This document shows, piece by piece, positions 16,820 through 24,624 of a stretch of DNA of 34,065 nt. The translations under genes and the position numbers were made by a program. Origin of the DNA: Acidobacteriota bacterium. Lineage in GTDB: Bacteria; Acidobacteriota; Blastocatellia; Pyrinomonadales; Pyrinomonadaceae. The stretch's first letter is position 1. Each line of letters begins with the position of its first letter. The notes under the pieces are model-generated. The model was not told the origin of the DNA, did no database searches, and saw only the letters and a list, made by a program, of their open reading frames with translations. The stretch is taken from NCBI GenBank assembly GCA_023436495.1, contig JAEZIT010000048.1, forward strand, positions 1 to 34,065. The letters are read 5' to 3'.

Positions 16820-17560
16820 ATGACAAAGGAACGCATTGACAAACTTCTGCATGACCGCGGCTTTGCCGATTCGCGTACAAAGGCCCAAGCAATGGTGATG
16901 GCCGGCGTAGTTCTTGTAAATGAACGTCGCGTCGAAAAGCCGTCGGAAACATTTCCCATCGAAGCCAGCATACGAATAAAAGGCGAATCGGCTGAATCCA
17001 AATACGTCGGCCGTGGCGGCCTGAAACTTGAAAGGGCTCTTGAGCATTTTCATATACGGCCACACGGATATATCTGTTTGGACGTAGGATCCTCAACAGG
17101 CGGATTTACCGATTGCCTTCTTCAACATCGCGCGGGCCGCGTCGTCGCGATCGATGCCGGCACTAATCAGCTTGCATGGAAGCTTCGAAACGATCCACGA
17201 GTCGATGTGCGCGAAAATACGAACGCGCGGAATTTATCATCTCAGGATTTCAGCGAACAATTCGATCTAATCGTTATGGATGTGTCCTTTATATCGGTCA
17301 CGAAGGTCATTCCGGCACTGATTCCGCTGCTGAAGCTGCGCGGAAGGATGATCATTCTGATCAAACCGCAATTCGAGGTCGGAAAAGGTGAGGTCGGGAA
17401 AGGTGGGATCGTTCGTGAGGCTAAAAAACATGAGAGAACGGTCACGGAGATCAACGAATTCTGTAAAGCTTCCGGACTTGTTCCCATCGACGTAATAGAG
17501 TCTCCTATCCTTGGAGCAGAAGGCAATAAGGAATTTCTCGGGCTATATGAAAGAGCGTGA
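16820..17560 (+). CDS. tlyA: TlyA-family rRNA 2'-O-methyltransferase/hemolysin
   Basis: This is a 246-residue protein. An S4 RNA-binding domain (about 3-60, ERIDKLLHDRGFADSR...MAGVVLVN) is followed by KYVGRGGLKLERAL and an FtsJ-like Rossmann methyltransferase domain. Motif I is LDVGSSTGGFTDCLL (87-101); D154 (VMDVSFISV) and K182 (LIKPQFEVGKGEVGKGG) fit the FtsJ catalytic set. TlyA of mycobacteria methylates 16S and 23S rRNA cytidines and is also annotated as hemolysin A. Its last 14 bases overlap the DUF5522 gene, implying a two-gene unit. Confidence 0.93.
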   Translation: MTKERIDKLLHDRGFADSRTKAQAMVMAGVVLVNERRVEKPSETFPIEASIRIKGESAESKYVGRGGLKLERALEHFHIRPHGYICLDVGSSTGGFTDCLLQHRAGRVVAIDAGTNQLAWKLRNDPRVDVRENTNARNLSSQDFSEQFDLIVMDVSFISVTKVIPALIPLLKLRGRMIILIKPQFEVGKGEVGKGGIVREAKKHERTVTEINEFCKASGLVPIDVIESPILGAEGNKEFLGLYERA

Positions 17561-17747
17561 TGGGGTCGAAAAGAATGCCGTTAGGCAGATCTTGACCGAG
17601 GGCAAAGATTATTATTTTGAGAACGGCTTTATGGTCCTGACAGCACGCTTCCTGCTAGGTCGCGGCTATTGCTGCGATAACGGCTGTCGGCATTGCCCGT
17701 ATGAAAACTCAAAAGATCATAAGAGAAACTCTTCTAGCTCGTTATGA
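17547..17747 (+). CDS. DUF5522 Cys-cluster mini-protein
   Basis: This is a 66-residue protein. I chose ATG 17547, inside the end of tlyA, rather than the in-frame non-ATG start at 17511, because similar proteins begin close to the conserved part. The signature is YYFENGFMVLTARFLLGRG followed by YCCDNGCRHCPY, giving C42, C43, C47 and C50, the DUF5522 pattern and a likely small metal-binding site. The function is unknown. The 3' end overlaps the convergent ArsR-family gene by 31 bases (17717-17747), so its Ser-rich tail is constrained by the opposite strand. Confidence 0.8.
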   Translation: MKERDGVEKNAVRQILTEGKDYYFENGFMVLTARFLLGRGYCCDNGCRHCPYENSKDHKRNSSSSL

Positions 17748-18196
17748 ACGCCGCCGCTACCGTCCACTTTCCACTTATCGAACGCCGTGGATACCGGTTC
17801 CGACTCACGCCGCATCGAGAGGTATCTCTGCCGTTCCTGCCAAAGTTCTTCATTGCTGTCAAACCATTCAAACAATTGCCAAAGCATTCGCTCCGCCAAT
17901 GGGTCCTGCGGCGGTTCGATACTATAGTGCATCCACTTCCCTTCGCGCCTCGTGCCTGCGATCCCAGTATTTCTGAGATATGCCAGATGACGCGAGGCCT
18001 TGGGCTGACTTATTTCCAGGACGTCCGTGAAATAAGCGACGCAGACCTCTTCGTCTCGCATTAGGTTCAGGATCCGCAGTCGTGTCCGGTCAGCCAATGC
18101 CATAAAGAACCTTTCCATATACGCCAAGCCGTGTTCGTCCATGTGGAAACTATAACACGCTTTTTCCAATTTTGGATCGATGTTCTGAAAAGACAT
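17717..18196 (-). CDS. ArsR-family winged-helix regulator
   Basis: This is a 159-residue protein; an alternative start lies at Met19. The winged helix-turn-helix core (about 27-95) reads RFFMALADRTRLRILNLM, DVLEISQPKASRHLAYLR and REGKWMHYSI, as in ArsR/SmtB regulators. The alpha3 metal site usually written CVCDL is CVAYF here (C52, A54), so the second Cys is lost and classical As/Sb sensing through this site is unlikely. The C-terminal 60 residues, rich in Trp, Arg and Glu, are longer than usual. It faces the Cys/Met PLP enzyme divergently across 214 bases containing a nested dyad and may control that gene; this is inference. Confidence 0.88.
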   Translation of the reverse strand: MSFQNIDPKLEKACYSFHMDEHGLAYMERFFMALADRTRLRILNLMRDEEVCVAYFTDVLEISQPKASRHLAYLRNTGIAGTRREGKWMHYSIEPPQDPLAERMLWQLFEWFDSNEELWQERQRYLSMRRESEPVSTAFDKWKVDGSGGVHNELEEFLL

Positions 18197-18228
18197 GAAA
18201 TGTTTACTTATTGATATCCGGCTTGCGA

Positions 18229-18282
18229 TATATGTTCACTCGATCACACCGGGATGATCGATCTTTTCAATTGAACATCTCG
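18229..18282. promoter_or_regulatory. Nested inverted repeats in the ArsR/PLP-enzyme divergent spacer
   Basis: ATGTTCA (18232-18238) is matched by TGAACAT (18272-18278). Inside this lie CGATCA (18241-18246) with TGATCG (18255-18260) and the palindrome TTCAATTGAA (18266-18275). Such dyads between a divergent regulator and its neighbour are commonly operators. ArsR-family sites often contain TGAACA or TGTTCA half-sites, but usually with much closer spacing. Confidence 0.4.
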
Positions 18283-18410
18283 TGAATCATCGCGAGACTT
18301 AGCACTTTTCTCTTACTGCCAGATTCAGCAGCCGGGTGTTGCACCGACCGATAGAAGCCTAATATTATTGGACAAAGTTTGATGACCTGTTCTTATCTTC
18401 TGGAGGTTCG

Positions 18411-19586
18411 ATGAGCAAAACATCATTCGATACGCTCGCTGTGCACGCAGGAGAGGATCGCCGAGCGAACTTCGGTGCTGTATCGGTTCCAATTTATACG
18501 TCGTCCGTTTATGCGTTCACCGACGCCGATGAAGGCGCGGCCATTCATAACAATCAGAAAGCAGGCTACTACTACGGCCGTTTGGGAAATCCCACACAGG
18601 CCGCGCTCGAGAAGGCAATGGCGGAACTGGAAAACGGCCAGTACGCCCTCTCGTTCGCGTCGGGAATGGCCGCAGTATCGGCGGCGATATTGACGATCGT
18701 CAAATCAGGCGATCACATCGTTGCACCGGCGTCGATGTATTCCACAACGACAAAATTCCTTGATCACTTGAACCGAAACTTCGGAATCGAGACATCGTAT
18801 GTCGACGCCGCAGCCCCATCGTCATACGAAACTGCTATTCGCGCGAATACGAAGCTTTTTTGGATCGAGACACCATCAAACCCGATTCTCAATATAACCG
18901 ACCTTTCCGCATTGACTGATATCGCGCGGCGGGCCGGAATAAAAACTATTGCAGATAATACTTTTGCTACACCATATAACCAACGGCCTTTGGACCTCGG
19001 GGTTGATGTCGTTGTTCACAGCGCGACGAAATATCTCGGCGGCCACAGTGACCTAACTGCCGGCGTAATTGTCGGTGACGCGGAGATCGTCGAAAAAGCA
19101 CGGCTCTCCACCACGCAGCTGTACGGCGGAAACATTGCCCCGCAAGTCGCCTGGCTCGTCCTTCGCGGAATAAAAACGCTTTCGCTGCGGACGGAACGCC
19201 ATAATTCGAATGCATTCGCCTTAGCGAATATGTTATCCGAACATCCGAACGTAGAGCGAGTCTATTATCCTGGCCTCAGCAGCCACCGTAATCATGATGT
19301 AGCTGCAAAACAGATGCGCGGCTTCGGCGGCATGATCGGTATAGACGTCGGCGGCCTGCAAGCCGGCAAGTCAGTAGTCAATAATGTACGACTCTGCACG
19401 CTTGGCACTTCACTTGGTGGAGCAGAAACCTTGATCCAGCATTCCGCGTCGATGACGCACGCAGGCATTCCCAAAGAGCAGCGGCTGGCGGCGGGGATTT
19501 CGGACGGCTTGTTACGACTCTCCGTCGGGATCGAAGGAATAGATGACCTCGCTGAAGACCTCAGATCCGCATTAGATAAGATTTAA
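18411..19586 (+). CDS. Cys/Met metabolism PLP-dependent enzyme (cystathionine gamma-synthase/lyase type)
   Basis: This is a 391-residue fold-type I PLP enzyme. The cofactor lysine is K207 in HSATKYLGGHSD and D182 (ADNTFATPY) pairs with the pyridine nitrogen; YYYGRLGNPT (53-62) and the carboxylate-binding LRLSVGIE end (368-375) are also present. The family covers cystathionine gamma-synthase, gamma-lyase, O-acetylhomoserine sulfhydrylase and methionine gamma-lyase, and sequence reading alone does not separate these. The 'SFASGMAA' and 'LGGAETLIQHSASMTH' forms are common in the lyase/synthase groups. TGGAGG lies just before ATG 18411. It is divergent from the ArsR-family regulator. The role is in sulfur amino-acid metabolism. 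Confidence 0.88.
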   Translation: MSKTSFDTLAVHAGEDRRANFGAVSVPIYTSSVYAFTDADEGAAIHNNQKAGYYYGRLGNPTQAALEKAMAELENGQYALSFASGMAAVSAAILTIVKSGDHIVAPASMYSTTTKFLDHLNRNFGIETSYVDAAAPSSYETAIRANTKLFWIETPSNPILNITDLSALTDIARRAGIKTIADNTFATPYNQRPLDLGVDVVVHSATKYLGGHSDLTAGVIVGDAEIVEKARLSTTQLYGGNIAPQVAWLVLRGIKTLSLRTERHNSNAFALANMLSEHPNVERVYYPGLSSHRNHDVAAKQMRGFGGMIGIDVGGLQAGKSVVNNVRLCTLGTSLGGAETLIQHSASMTHAGIPKEQRLAAGISDGLLRLSVGIEGIDDLAEDLRSALDKI

Positions 19587-19601
19587 TGCTACGGTATCCG
19601 G

Positions 19602-19640
19602 TTCGGCGACACATACACCCCGCCACTTACCGTCGCCGAA
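19602..19640 (+). promoter_or_regulatory. Hairpin in the glycerol kinase leader
   Basis: TTCGGCGAC (19602-19610) pairs perfectly with GTCGCCGAA (19632-19640) around a 21-base loop, ending 18 bases before ATG 19659. There is no T-tract on the plus strand. It may terminate the upstream PLP gene, shape the glpK leader, or do nothing. Confidence 0.35.
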
Positions 19641-19658
19641 TGTGTGCCTTGTCTCTTT

Positions 19659-21143
19659 ATGAAATATGTTTTAGCGTTTGACCAGGGAACGACGAGCAGT
19701 CGTTCGATAATCTTCGACCGGGACAGCCGTATTATGGCTACCGGCCAGCGTGAGTTCAGCCAGATATTCCCGAAGGCCGGCTGGGTCGAACACGACCCCG
19801 TCGAGATCTGGCGGTCGCAGTTCGAAACTGCGGTTTCCGCACTCGCGGACGCGAATCTGACGGCAAAAAACATCGCTGCACTCGGGATCACTAATCAGCG
19901 GGAAACTACGTTGATCTGGGACCGGATAAGCGGAGAACCCGTCCACAATGCCATCGTTTGGCAAGATAGACGAACTTCGGCCTACTGCACTTCGATCCGA
20001 GACAGACATGGAGAGTTTATTCGCCAACGAACGGGCTTGGAGGTCGATGCGTACTTCAGCGCCAGCAAGATCCGCTGGTTGCTCGATAACATCGAAGGAG
20101 TCGCCGGTCGGGCAAAGGCAGGTGAATTGGCGTTCGGGACAGTGGATAGCTGGCTGATCTGGAAACTGACCAGTGGCCGCATGCATATTACGGACGTCTC
20201 GAATGCTTCACGAACGCTCCTGTTCGACATTCATAATTTGGACTGGAGCGACGAACTCCTGGAGATCTTCGATATCCCCGAGGCGCTGTTGCCCGAGGTC
20301 CGATCATCGAGCGAGGTTTACGGACCTGTCGATTTGGAAGGAGAGTTGCAAGGCATACCTATCGCAGGAATCGCCGGCGATCAACAGGCCGCGCTGTTTG
20401 GGCAGACATGCTTCGATGTCGGAGCGACAAAGAATACCTACGGCACCGGCTGTTTCATGCTTCAGAACACGGGCACCGTTCCGGTCACATCAGGCCATCG
20501 GCTGCTGACAACGGTTGGCTGGAAGGTCGGTGAGCGAACCGAATACGCCCTTGAGGGAAGCGTTTTTATCGGCGGTGCCGTGATCCAATGGCTGCGCGAT
20601 TCATTAGCGGTCATCGAAAGCGCATCCGAGGTTGAGCAACTGACGTTGACTCTCCCAGACAACGGCGGAGTTTATTTTGTTCCCGCATTCGCCGGACTCG
20701 GATCGCCGCATTGGGATCAGGACGCGCGCGGATTGATCATTGGGCTCACCCGCGGCACCGGCCGCGCGCATATTGTGCGCGCCGCGGTCGAATCGATGGC
20801 TTATCAAACCGCGGACCTGCTTCATGCAATGCAGGCCGATTCCGGAATCGGACTCGATGAACTGAGAGTAGATGGCGGCGCCGTTCGAAATAATTTCCTG
20901 CTGCAGTTTCAAGCGGACATTCTTCAGATCCCAGTTGTGCGGTCAACGATCTCCGAAACTACGGCGCTCGGCGCGGCATACTTGGCGGGGCTTTCCGTCG
21001 GATATTGGAATTCGAAAAACGATCTTGCGGACCATTGGCGCGAGGACGCCAGATTCGAGCCGCAAATGACTGCCAAAACCGCCCGGGCGCTTCGCGATAA
21101 ATGGGACGAGGCAGTGCGGCGGTCTCTCCGGTGGAGCGAATAA
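19659..21143 (+). CDS. glpK: Glycerol kinase
   Basis: This is a 494-residue FGGY-family kinase that phosphorylates glycerol to sn-glycerol 3-phosphate with ATP. I chose ATG 19659 rather than GTG 19644 because the family begins MKYVLAFDQGTTSSR. Seen motifs are the phosphate-binding DQGTTSSR, the ligand region WVEHDPVEIW, ITNQRETTLIWD and IVWQDRRT, then GIAGDQQAALFGQ, KNTYGTGCFML and, in the second domain, LGSPHWDQDARG and ELRVDGGAVRNNFLLQFQADIL. Length matches the family. No GlpF or GlpD gene is adjacent. No Shine-Dalgarno is visible before either start. Confidence 0.95.
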   Translation: MKYVLAFDQGTTSSRSIIFDRDSRIMATGQREFSQIFPKAGWVEHDPVEIWRSQFETAVSALADANLTAKNIAALGITNQRETTLIWDRISGEPVHNAIVWQDRRTSAYCTSIRDRHGEFIRQRTGLEVDAYFSASKIRWLLDNIEGVAGRAKAGELAFGTVDSWLIWKLTSGRMHITDVSNASRTLLFDIHNLDWSDELLEIFDIPEALLPEVRSSSEVYGPVDLEGELQGIPIAGIAGDQQAALFGQTCFDVGATKNTYGTGCFMLQNTGTVPVTSGHRLLTTVGWKVGERTEYALEGSVFIGGAVIQWLRDSLAVIESASEVEQLTLTLPDNGGVYFVPAFAGLGSPHWDQDARGLIIGLTRGTGRAHIVRAAVESMAYQTADLLHAMQADSGIGLDELRVDGGAVRNNFLLQFQADILQIPVVRSTISETTALGAAYLAGLSVGYWNSKNDLADHWREDARFEPQMTAKTARALRDKWDEAVRRSLRWSE

Positions 21144-21168
21144 AAAAGGGAACGCTGCAAGCGTTCCC
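21143..21168 (-). terminator. Intrinsic terminator of the AAA+ gene
   Basis: GGGAACGC (21148-21155) pairs with GCGTTCCC (21161-21168) over a 5-base loop. Read on the minus strand it is followed by TTTTTT (the complement of 21142-21147), so it primarily ends the AAA+ transcript; the plus-strand side, after glpK, lacks a good T-run. Confidence 0.85.
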
Positions 21169-21198
21169 AACTTCTCTTGTGGTGTGTATTTTCAAGGA

Positions 21199-22407
21199 CT
21201 AAACGTCGTTGTTCTCGCCCTTTGATTTGCTCAATTGAGGGGCGGCCGTGGCTCTGGGCAACGGCACGCCGGCCGCATCTGCACTGGCGATCGGTTCGTC
21301 ATCACCAACACCGTCTGATTGCTCATTAACGATCATCCGTCCCGATTGTTTCCTAAATGTAAGTGCATCCTTCTCGGGATCAAAATCGACTATAACAAAA
21401 TCGCCGGTCTGCACCTGTTCAGTCGCGACAAGGTTTGACAGCGGGTACACGAGAAAGCGTTCGATCGATCGTTTCAGATGCCGAGCGCCGTATTTCAAGT
21501 CAATGCCTTCGCTTAACAGAAAATCCTTCGCTCGGTCCGAACATTCAAAGATGAATTTCGTTCCCGCAGATTCCGTTATCCTATCCTGGACCGCGGTGAG
21601 TTCGATCTCAAGGATCTTACGAAGATGATGTTCCTTCAGGCTTCTAAAGACCACGACCTTGTCGATACGATTCATAAATTCAGGCGAGAATTTACGCTTT
21701 GCGGCTTCGAGCGCGGTCCGGTAGATCTTGGTATCGATCTCGTTGTCTTCCTTTGCCTTATCTGCCTTTGTCGGCGCGAAACCGATCCCGCCGGAGATCA
21801 TGTCCGACATCTCACGGGCGCCGAGGTTCGACGTCATGATGACGATGGTCTTTGAAAAGTCCACGCGGCGGTTATCGCCAAGCGTGAGCGTCGCTTTGTC
21901 CAAAATTCCCAGCAGAAGCTGCCACAGTGAATCGGACGCTTTTTCGATCTCGTCAAAAAGCACGAACGTCAGCTTAGTATCATCAGTATGTGCCTTGTCC
22001 AGATTTTCCTGGGTCAGCATCGGCGAAGTTTCGCGATGGCCCAGGTACCCCGGAGGGGATCCGATCAATTTTGCGATCTCGTGCGAATGCTGAAACTCGG
22101 CACAGTCGATCTTTACGACGGAATGAGGTTCGCCAAAGAGAACCTCAGCGGCGGCCTCGACCACGCGGGTTTTGCCCGAACCGGTAGGCCCGAGGAAAAG
22201 CATCGTTCCGATCGGACGCGAAGGATTGTTCATGCCGGCGAGATATATTTGGAACAGCCCGCTCATCCGGCGGACGGCGCGCTCCTGTCCGACGATCAAT
22301 CCCGAGAGCTTATCTTCGAACTCTTTTGCCCGGGGACTCTTGCGGTCGGGATCGAGCAAAACGCCCTTCTCCCCGCTCTCCTTCTTTTTGGCCGTGTCGT
22401 TTTTCAT
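21199..22407 (-). CDS. Single-module AAA+ unfoldase-like ATPase (Clp/HSP100 D2 type) with IGF loop
   Basis: This is a 402-residue protein with one AAA+ module: Walker A GPTGSGKT (73-80), pore loop GSPPGYLGH (117-124), Walker B LFDEIEKA (150-157), sensor 1 MTSN (191-194), arginine finger in FSPEFMNRID, and sensor 2 GARHLKR followed by a C-terminal D2-small domain. There is no N-domain, D1 module or ClpX zinc finger. An IGF tripeptide (208-210) after sensor 1 lies where ClpX and ClpA carry their ClpP-binding loop. It may unfold proteins for ClpP or act alone; neither is shown. The tail (about 360-402) is acidic and disordered. An AGGAG Shine-Dalgarno precedes ATG 22407, which overlaps the stop of an upstream open frame. 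Confidence 0.85.
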   Translation of the reverse strand: MKNDTAKKKESGEKGVLLDPDRKSPRAKEFEDKLSGLIVGQERAVRRMSGLFQIYLAGMNNPSRPIGTMLFLGPTGSGKTRVVEAAAEVLFGEPHSVVKIDCAEFQHSHEIAKLIGSPPGYLGHRETSPMLTQENLDKAHTDDTKLTFVLFDEIEKASDSLWQLLLGILDKATLTLGDNRRVDFSKTIVIMTSNLGAREMSDMISGGIGFAPTKADKAKEDNEIDTKIYRTALEAAKRKFSPEFMNRIDKVVVFRSLKEHHLRKILEIELTAVQDRITESAGTKFIFECSDRAKDFLLSEGIDLKYGARHLKRSIERFLVYPLSNLVATEQVQTGDFVIVDFDPEKDALTFRKQSGRMIVNEQSDGVGDDEPIASADAAGVPLPRATAAPQLSKSKGENNDV

Positions 22408-22610
22408 TTCGTTTTTCTCCTACCTGAAACACTTTTATCCAGATCGTGTTCCACTACTGCTGACGCACCTCCGATATCCGATTTGCCGTGAAATTCGGAG
22501 ACAAATCCGTCGTCACTAATGATGATATCAAAAGGTTTTGCGTTGGCTGGACTTTGCGATTTGGATGGTCTGTCCAGAGGGTGCGGTGCCGGTTCCGAGT
22601 GTCCGGCACT
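22404..22610 (-). other. Possible short coding frame upstream of the AAA+ gene (no canonical start)
   Basis: On the minus strand a frame stays open from just after a TAA near 22611 to a TGA that overlaps the AAA+ ATG (ATGA). The last 40 codons look protein-like, with pieces such as PFDIIISDDGF, SEFHGKSDIGGAS and VVEHDLDKSVSG. No ATG, GTG or TTG lies in a plausible start position, so an unusual start, a lost 5' end or chance are all possible. A perfect TATAAT on the minus strand (22630-22635) could be the -10 box for this leader and the AAA+ gene. Confidence 0.35.
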
Positions 22611-22689
22611 GCCTTATAATTAGCACAGGATTATAACGTTTTGCAAGGAAAAATTGCGATGCGCGGGCCCATTTTTCGGAATGGCCGGC

Positions 22690-24006
22690 CTATTCGTAAT
22701 AATCGCGCCCGAGGTGCGTGATCAGTTCCTCGCCCATCATATATCGCAGCGTATTCTTTAATTTCTTCTGTTGGATAAAGATATCGTGTTCGGGGTAGAG
22801 GTCGGGCGCGTGCTGCGGGGCCTTGAAGTAGAATGACAGCCATTCCTGGATTCCCTTCATTCCGGCGCGGTGCGCGAGGTCCATGAACAGAGCTAGGTCA
22901 AGCACGAGCGGTGCGGCCAGGATCGAGTCGCGGCACAGGAAATCGATCTTGATCTGCATCTTGTACCCGAGCCATCCGAAGATGTCGATATTGTCCCAGC
23001 CCTCCTTATTATCGCCGCGCGGCGGGTAATAATTTATCCTGACGACGTGGGAAAATCCGTCATAGAGATCGGGGTAGACCTCGGGCTGCAGAATGTGTTC
23101 GAGCACCGATAATTTAGACTCTTCCTTTGTCTTGAAGTTCTCGGGATCGTCGAGCACTTCCCCGTCGCGGTTGCCTAAAATATTGGTCGAATACCAGCCG
23201 TCGAGGCCGAGCATGCGGGACTTCAGGCCCGGAGCGATGATGGTCTTCATCAGCGTCTGGCCGGTCTTGAAGTCCTTGCCGCAGATGGGCACGCCGGAGT
23301 CTTCGGCGAGCTTGGTCAACGCGGGTATATCGGCGGTCAGGTTCGGGGCGCCGTTAGCGAACGGGACGCCTGACCTTATTGCGGCATAGGCATATATCAT
23401 CGACGGAGCGATGGCCGGGTCGTTGTCGTAGAGGCCTTTTTCGAATGCCTCGATCGAGCGGTGTACGTCGCTCTCTTCCAGGTAGATCTCGGTCGACGCT
23501 GCCCAGACCATCACGAGCCGGTCACAGCCATTGTCGGACTTGAACTTCGCGATGTCGGCGATGAGCTGTTCGGCCAGGTCCATCTTATTCGGGCCCGTTT
23601 TTATGTTGTTTCCGTGGAGTTTCTTGACGTAGTTCTGTTCGAAGACGGCAGGCATCGGCTTAAGCGAGGCGAGCTGTTCCGACACCTGATTAAGCAGGTC
23701 CTTTTCAATGACGCCGGCTTTCATGGCGGCGTCGAATGCGTTGTCCGTGAAGATGTCCCAGAAGCCGAAGACGATGTCGTCGAGCTTTGCGAGCGGCACG
23801 AAGTCCTTTATTTTCGGCGACTTACGCTCGGTGCGTTTCCCGAGCCGCACGGTGCCCATCTGTGTCAGGCTGCCGATCGGGGCTGAAATTCCCCGCTTGA
23901 TGGCCTCGACCCCGGCGACGAATGTCGTGCTGACGGCACCCAAACCCACGAGCAGAATGCCCAACTTTCCTTCTGCGGGAGCAATGTCCACGCCCTTTGT
24001 TGTCAT
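22690..24006 (-). CDS. ino1: Inositol-3-phosphate synthase
   Basis: This is a 438-residue NAD-dependent enzyme that converts glucose 6-phosphate to 1L-myo-inositol 3-phosphate, feeding inositol lipids or compatible solutes. It shows an N-terminal Rossmann segment (LGILLVGLGAVSTTFVAG, 15-32), the MVWAASTEIYLE stretch, and the catalytic core GVPICGKDFKTGQTLMKT with GWYSTNILGNRDGEVL and HVVRINYYPPRGD, typical of bacterial and archaeal MIPS. Length fits. GGAGGAAATAATG gives an excellent ribosome-binding site for ATG 24006, with a sigma70-type promoter just upstream. Confidence 0.95.
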   Translation of the reverse strand: MTTKGVDIAPAEGKLGILLVGLGAVSTTFVAGVEAIKRGISAPIGSLTQMGTVRLGKRTERKSPKIKDFVPLAKLDDIVFGFWDIFTDNAFDAAMKAGVIEKDLLNQVSEQLASLKPMPAVFEQNYVKKLHGNNIKTGPNKMDLAEQLIADIAKFKSDNGCDRLVMVWAASTEIYLEESDVHRSIEAFEKGLYDNDPAIAPSMIYAYAAIRSGVPFANGAPNLTADIPALTKLAEDSGVPICGKDFKTGQTLMKTIIAPGLKSRMLGLDGWYSTNILGNRDGEVLDDPENFKTKEESKLSVLEHILQPEVYPDLYDGFSHVVRINYYPPRGDNKEGWDNIDIFGWLGYKMQIKIDFLCRDSILAAPLVLDLALFMDLAHRAGMKGIQEWLSFYFKAPQHAPDLYPEHDIFIQQKKLKNTLRYMMGEELITHLGRDYYE

Positions 24007-24032
24007 TATTTCCTCCGAGAAATGTAAGGAAA

Positions 24033-24061
24033 ATGATAGCTTTGCGCCGATGCCAAATCAA
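24033..24061 (-). promoter_or_regulatory. Sigma70-type promoter of ino1
   Basis: On the minus strand TTGATT (24056-24061) and TATCAT (24033-24038) are separated by exactly 17 bases and lie 27 bases before ATG 24006, with the GGAGG Shine-Dalgarno in between. Each hexamer has at least four consensus positions. Confidence 0.6.
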
Positions 24062-24624
24062 ATGAGGCGGCGGCTTCCGGCGCCGGCGGCGCGGCTGTAC
24101 GCCGCTCATGTCGGCAACAATTCCCTTTGCGCCTTTGATAACTTTGCCGCCGGCGACACACGTTGGCGCCTTTCTCACCGTCCATATCGGCCCATCTCGA
24201 TCCCGAGCGCGATGCGCCGTCCAAGACGTTTTTGGGCTGTTTTGGCCCTCTTGTTGGTAACCGCACCCCCGCTTAGCGGCGCATAGATGCCCGGTTAGTG
24301 ACATTTTTGCTGCCTGAACAGTCCCCAACCGTACAGTCGGCCGGTAAAAGCGGAGACTTCGGAGAGTGCAGAAGTGATGGAATTGAAATCGAGGGAGTCT
24401 TCGGTATGGATGAAGAATTGGAGAAGTAAAGGATCGAGGGCGAGATTATATTGCCGCCGGCTTTGCTCTTTTGATTTGCCCACGGCCTTAGCCGGTGGGA
24501 ATTCAAACAGCGACCCAAAACTCCCCAACGCCGCTACTCCAACTCCCCAAAATCGCGCTTGTAAATTATTACTAATGCTGATATATAAATGCTGAGCCGA
24601 TACTTGCCTGCTTCCCATAACGCT
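24062..24624. other. Gap between ino1 and TPR genes
   Basis: Short open frames occur on both strands but none shows a recognisable domain, signal peptide or ribosome-binding site. A C-rich low-complexity patch (24514-24552) contains ACTCCCCAAC repeats; it is the complement of the GGGGAGTTGGGGAGT sequence inside the GH57 gene at 28841-28875. Nothing else is identified. Confidence 0.5.

Noticed and set aside
18290..18400. Possible SAM-type riboswitch before the PLP enzyme
   Set aside because: The location is suggestive but I could not find the conserved core of the S-box or SAM-II classes; a covariance-model search would decide.
23822..24328. 168-codon minus-strand frame upstream of ino1
   Set aside because: It overlaps the ino1 N-terminus and promoter in another phase and its composition (Arg/Lys/Pro-rich) looks like non-coding sequence.
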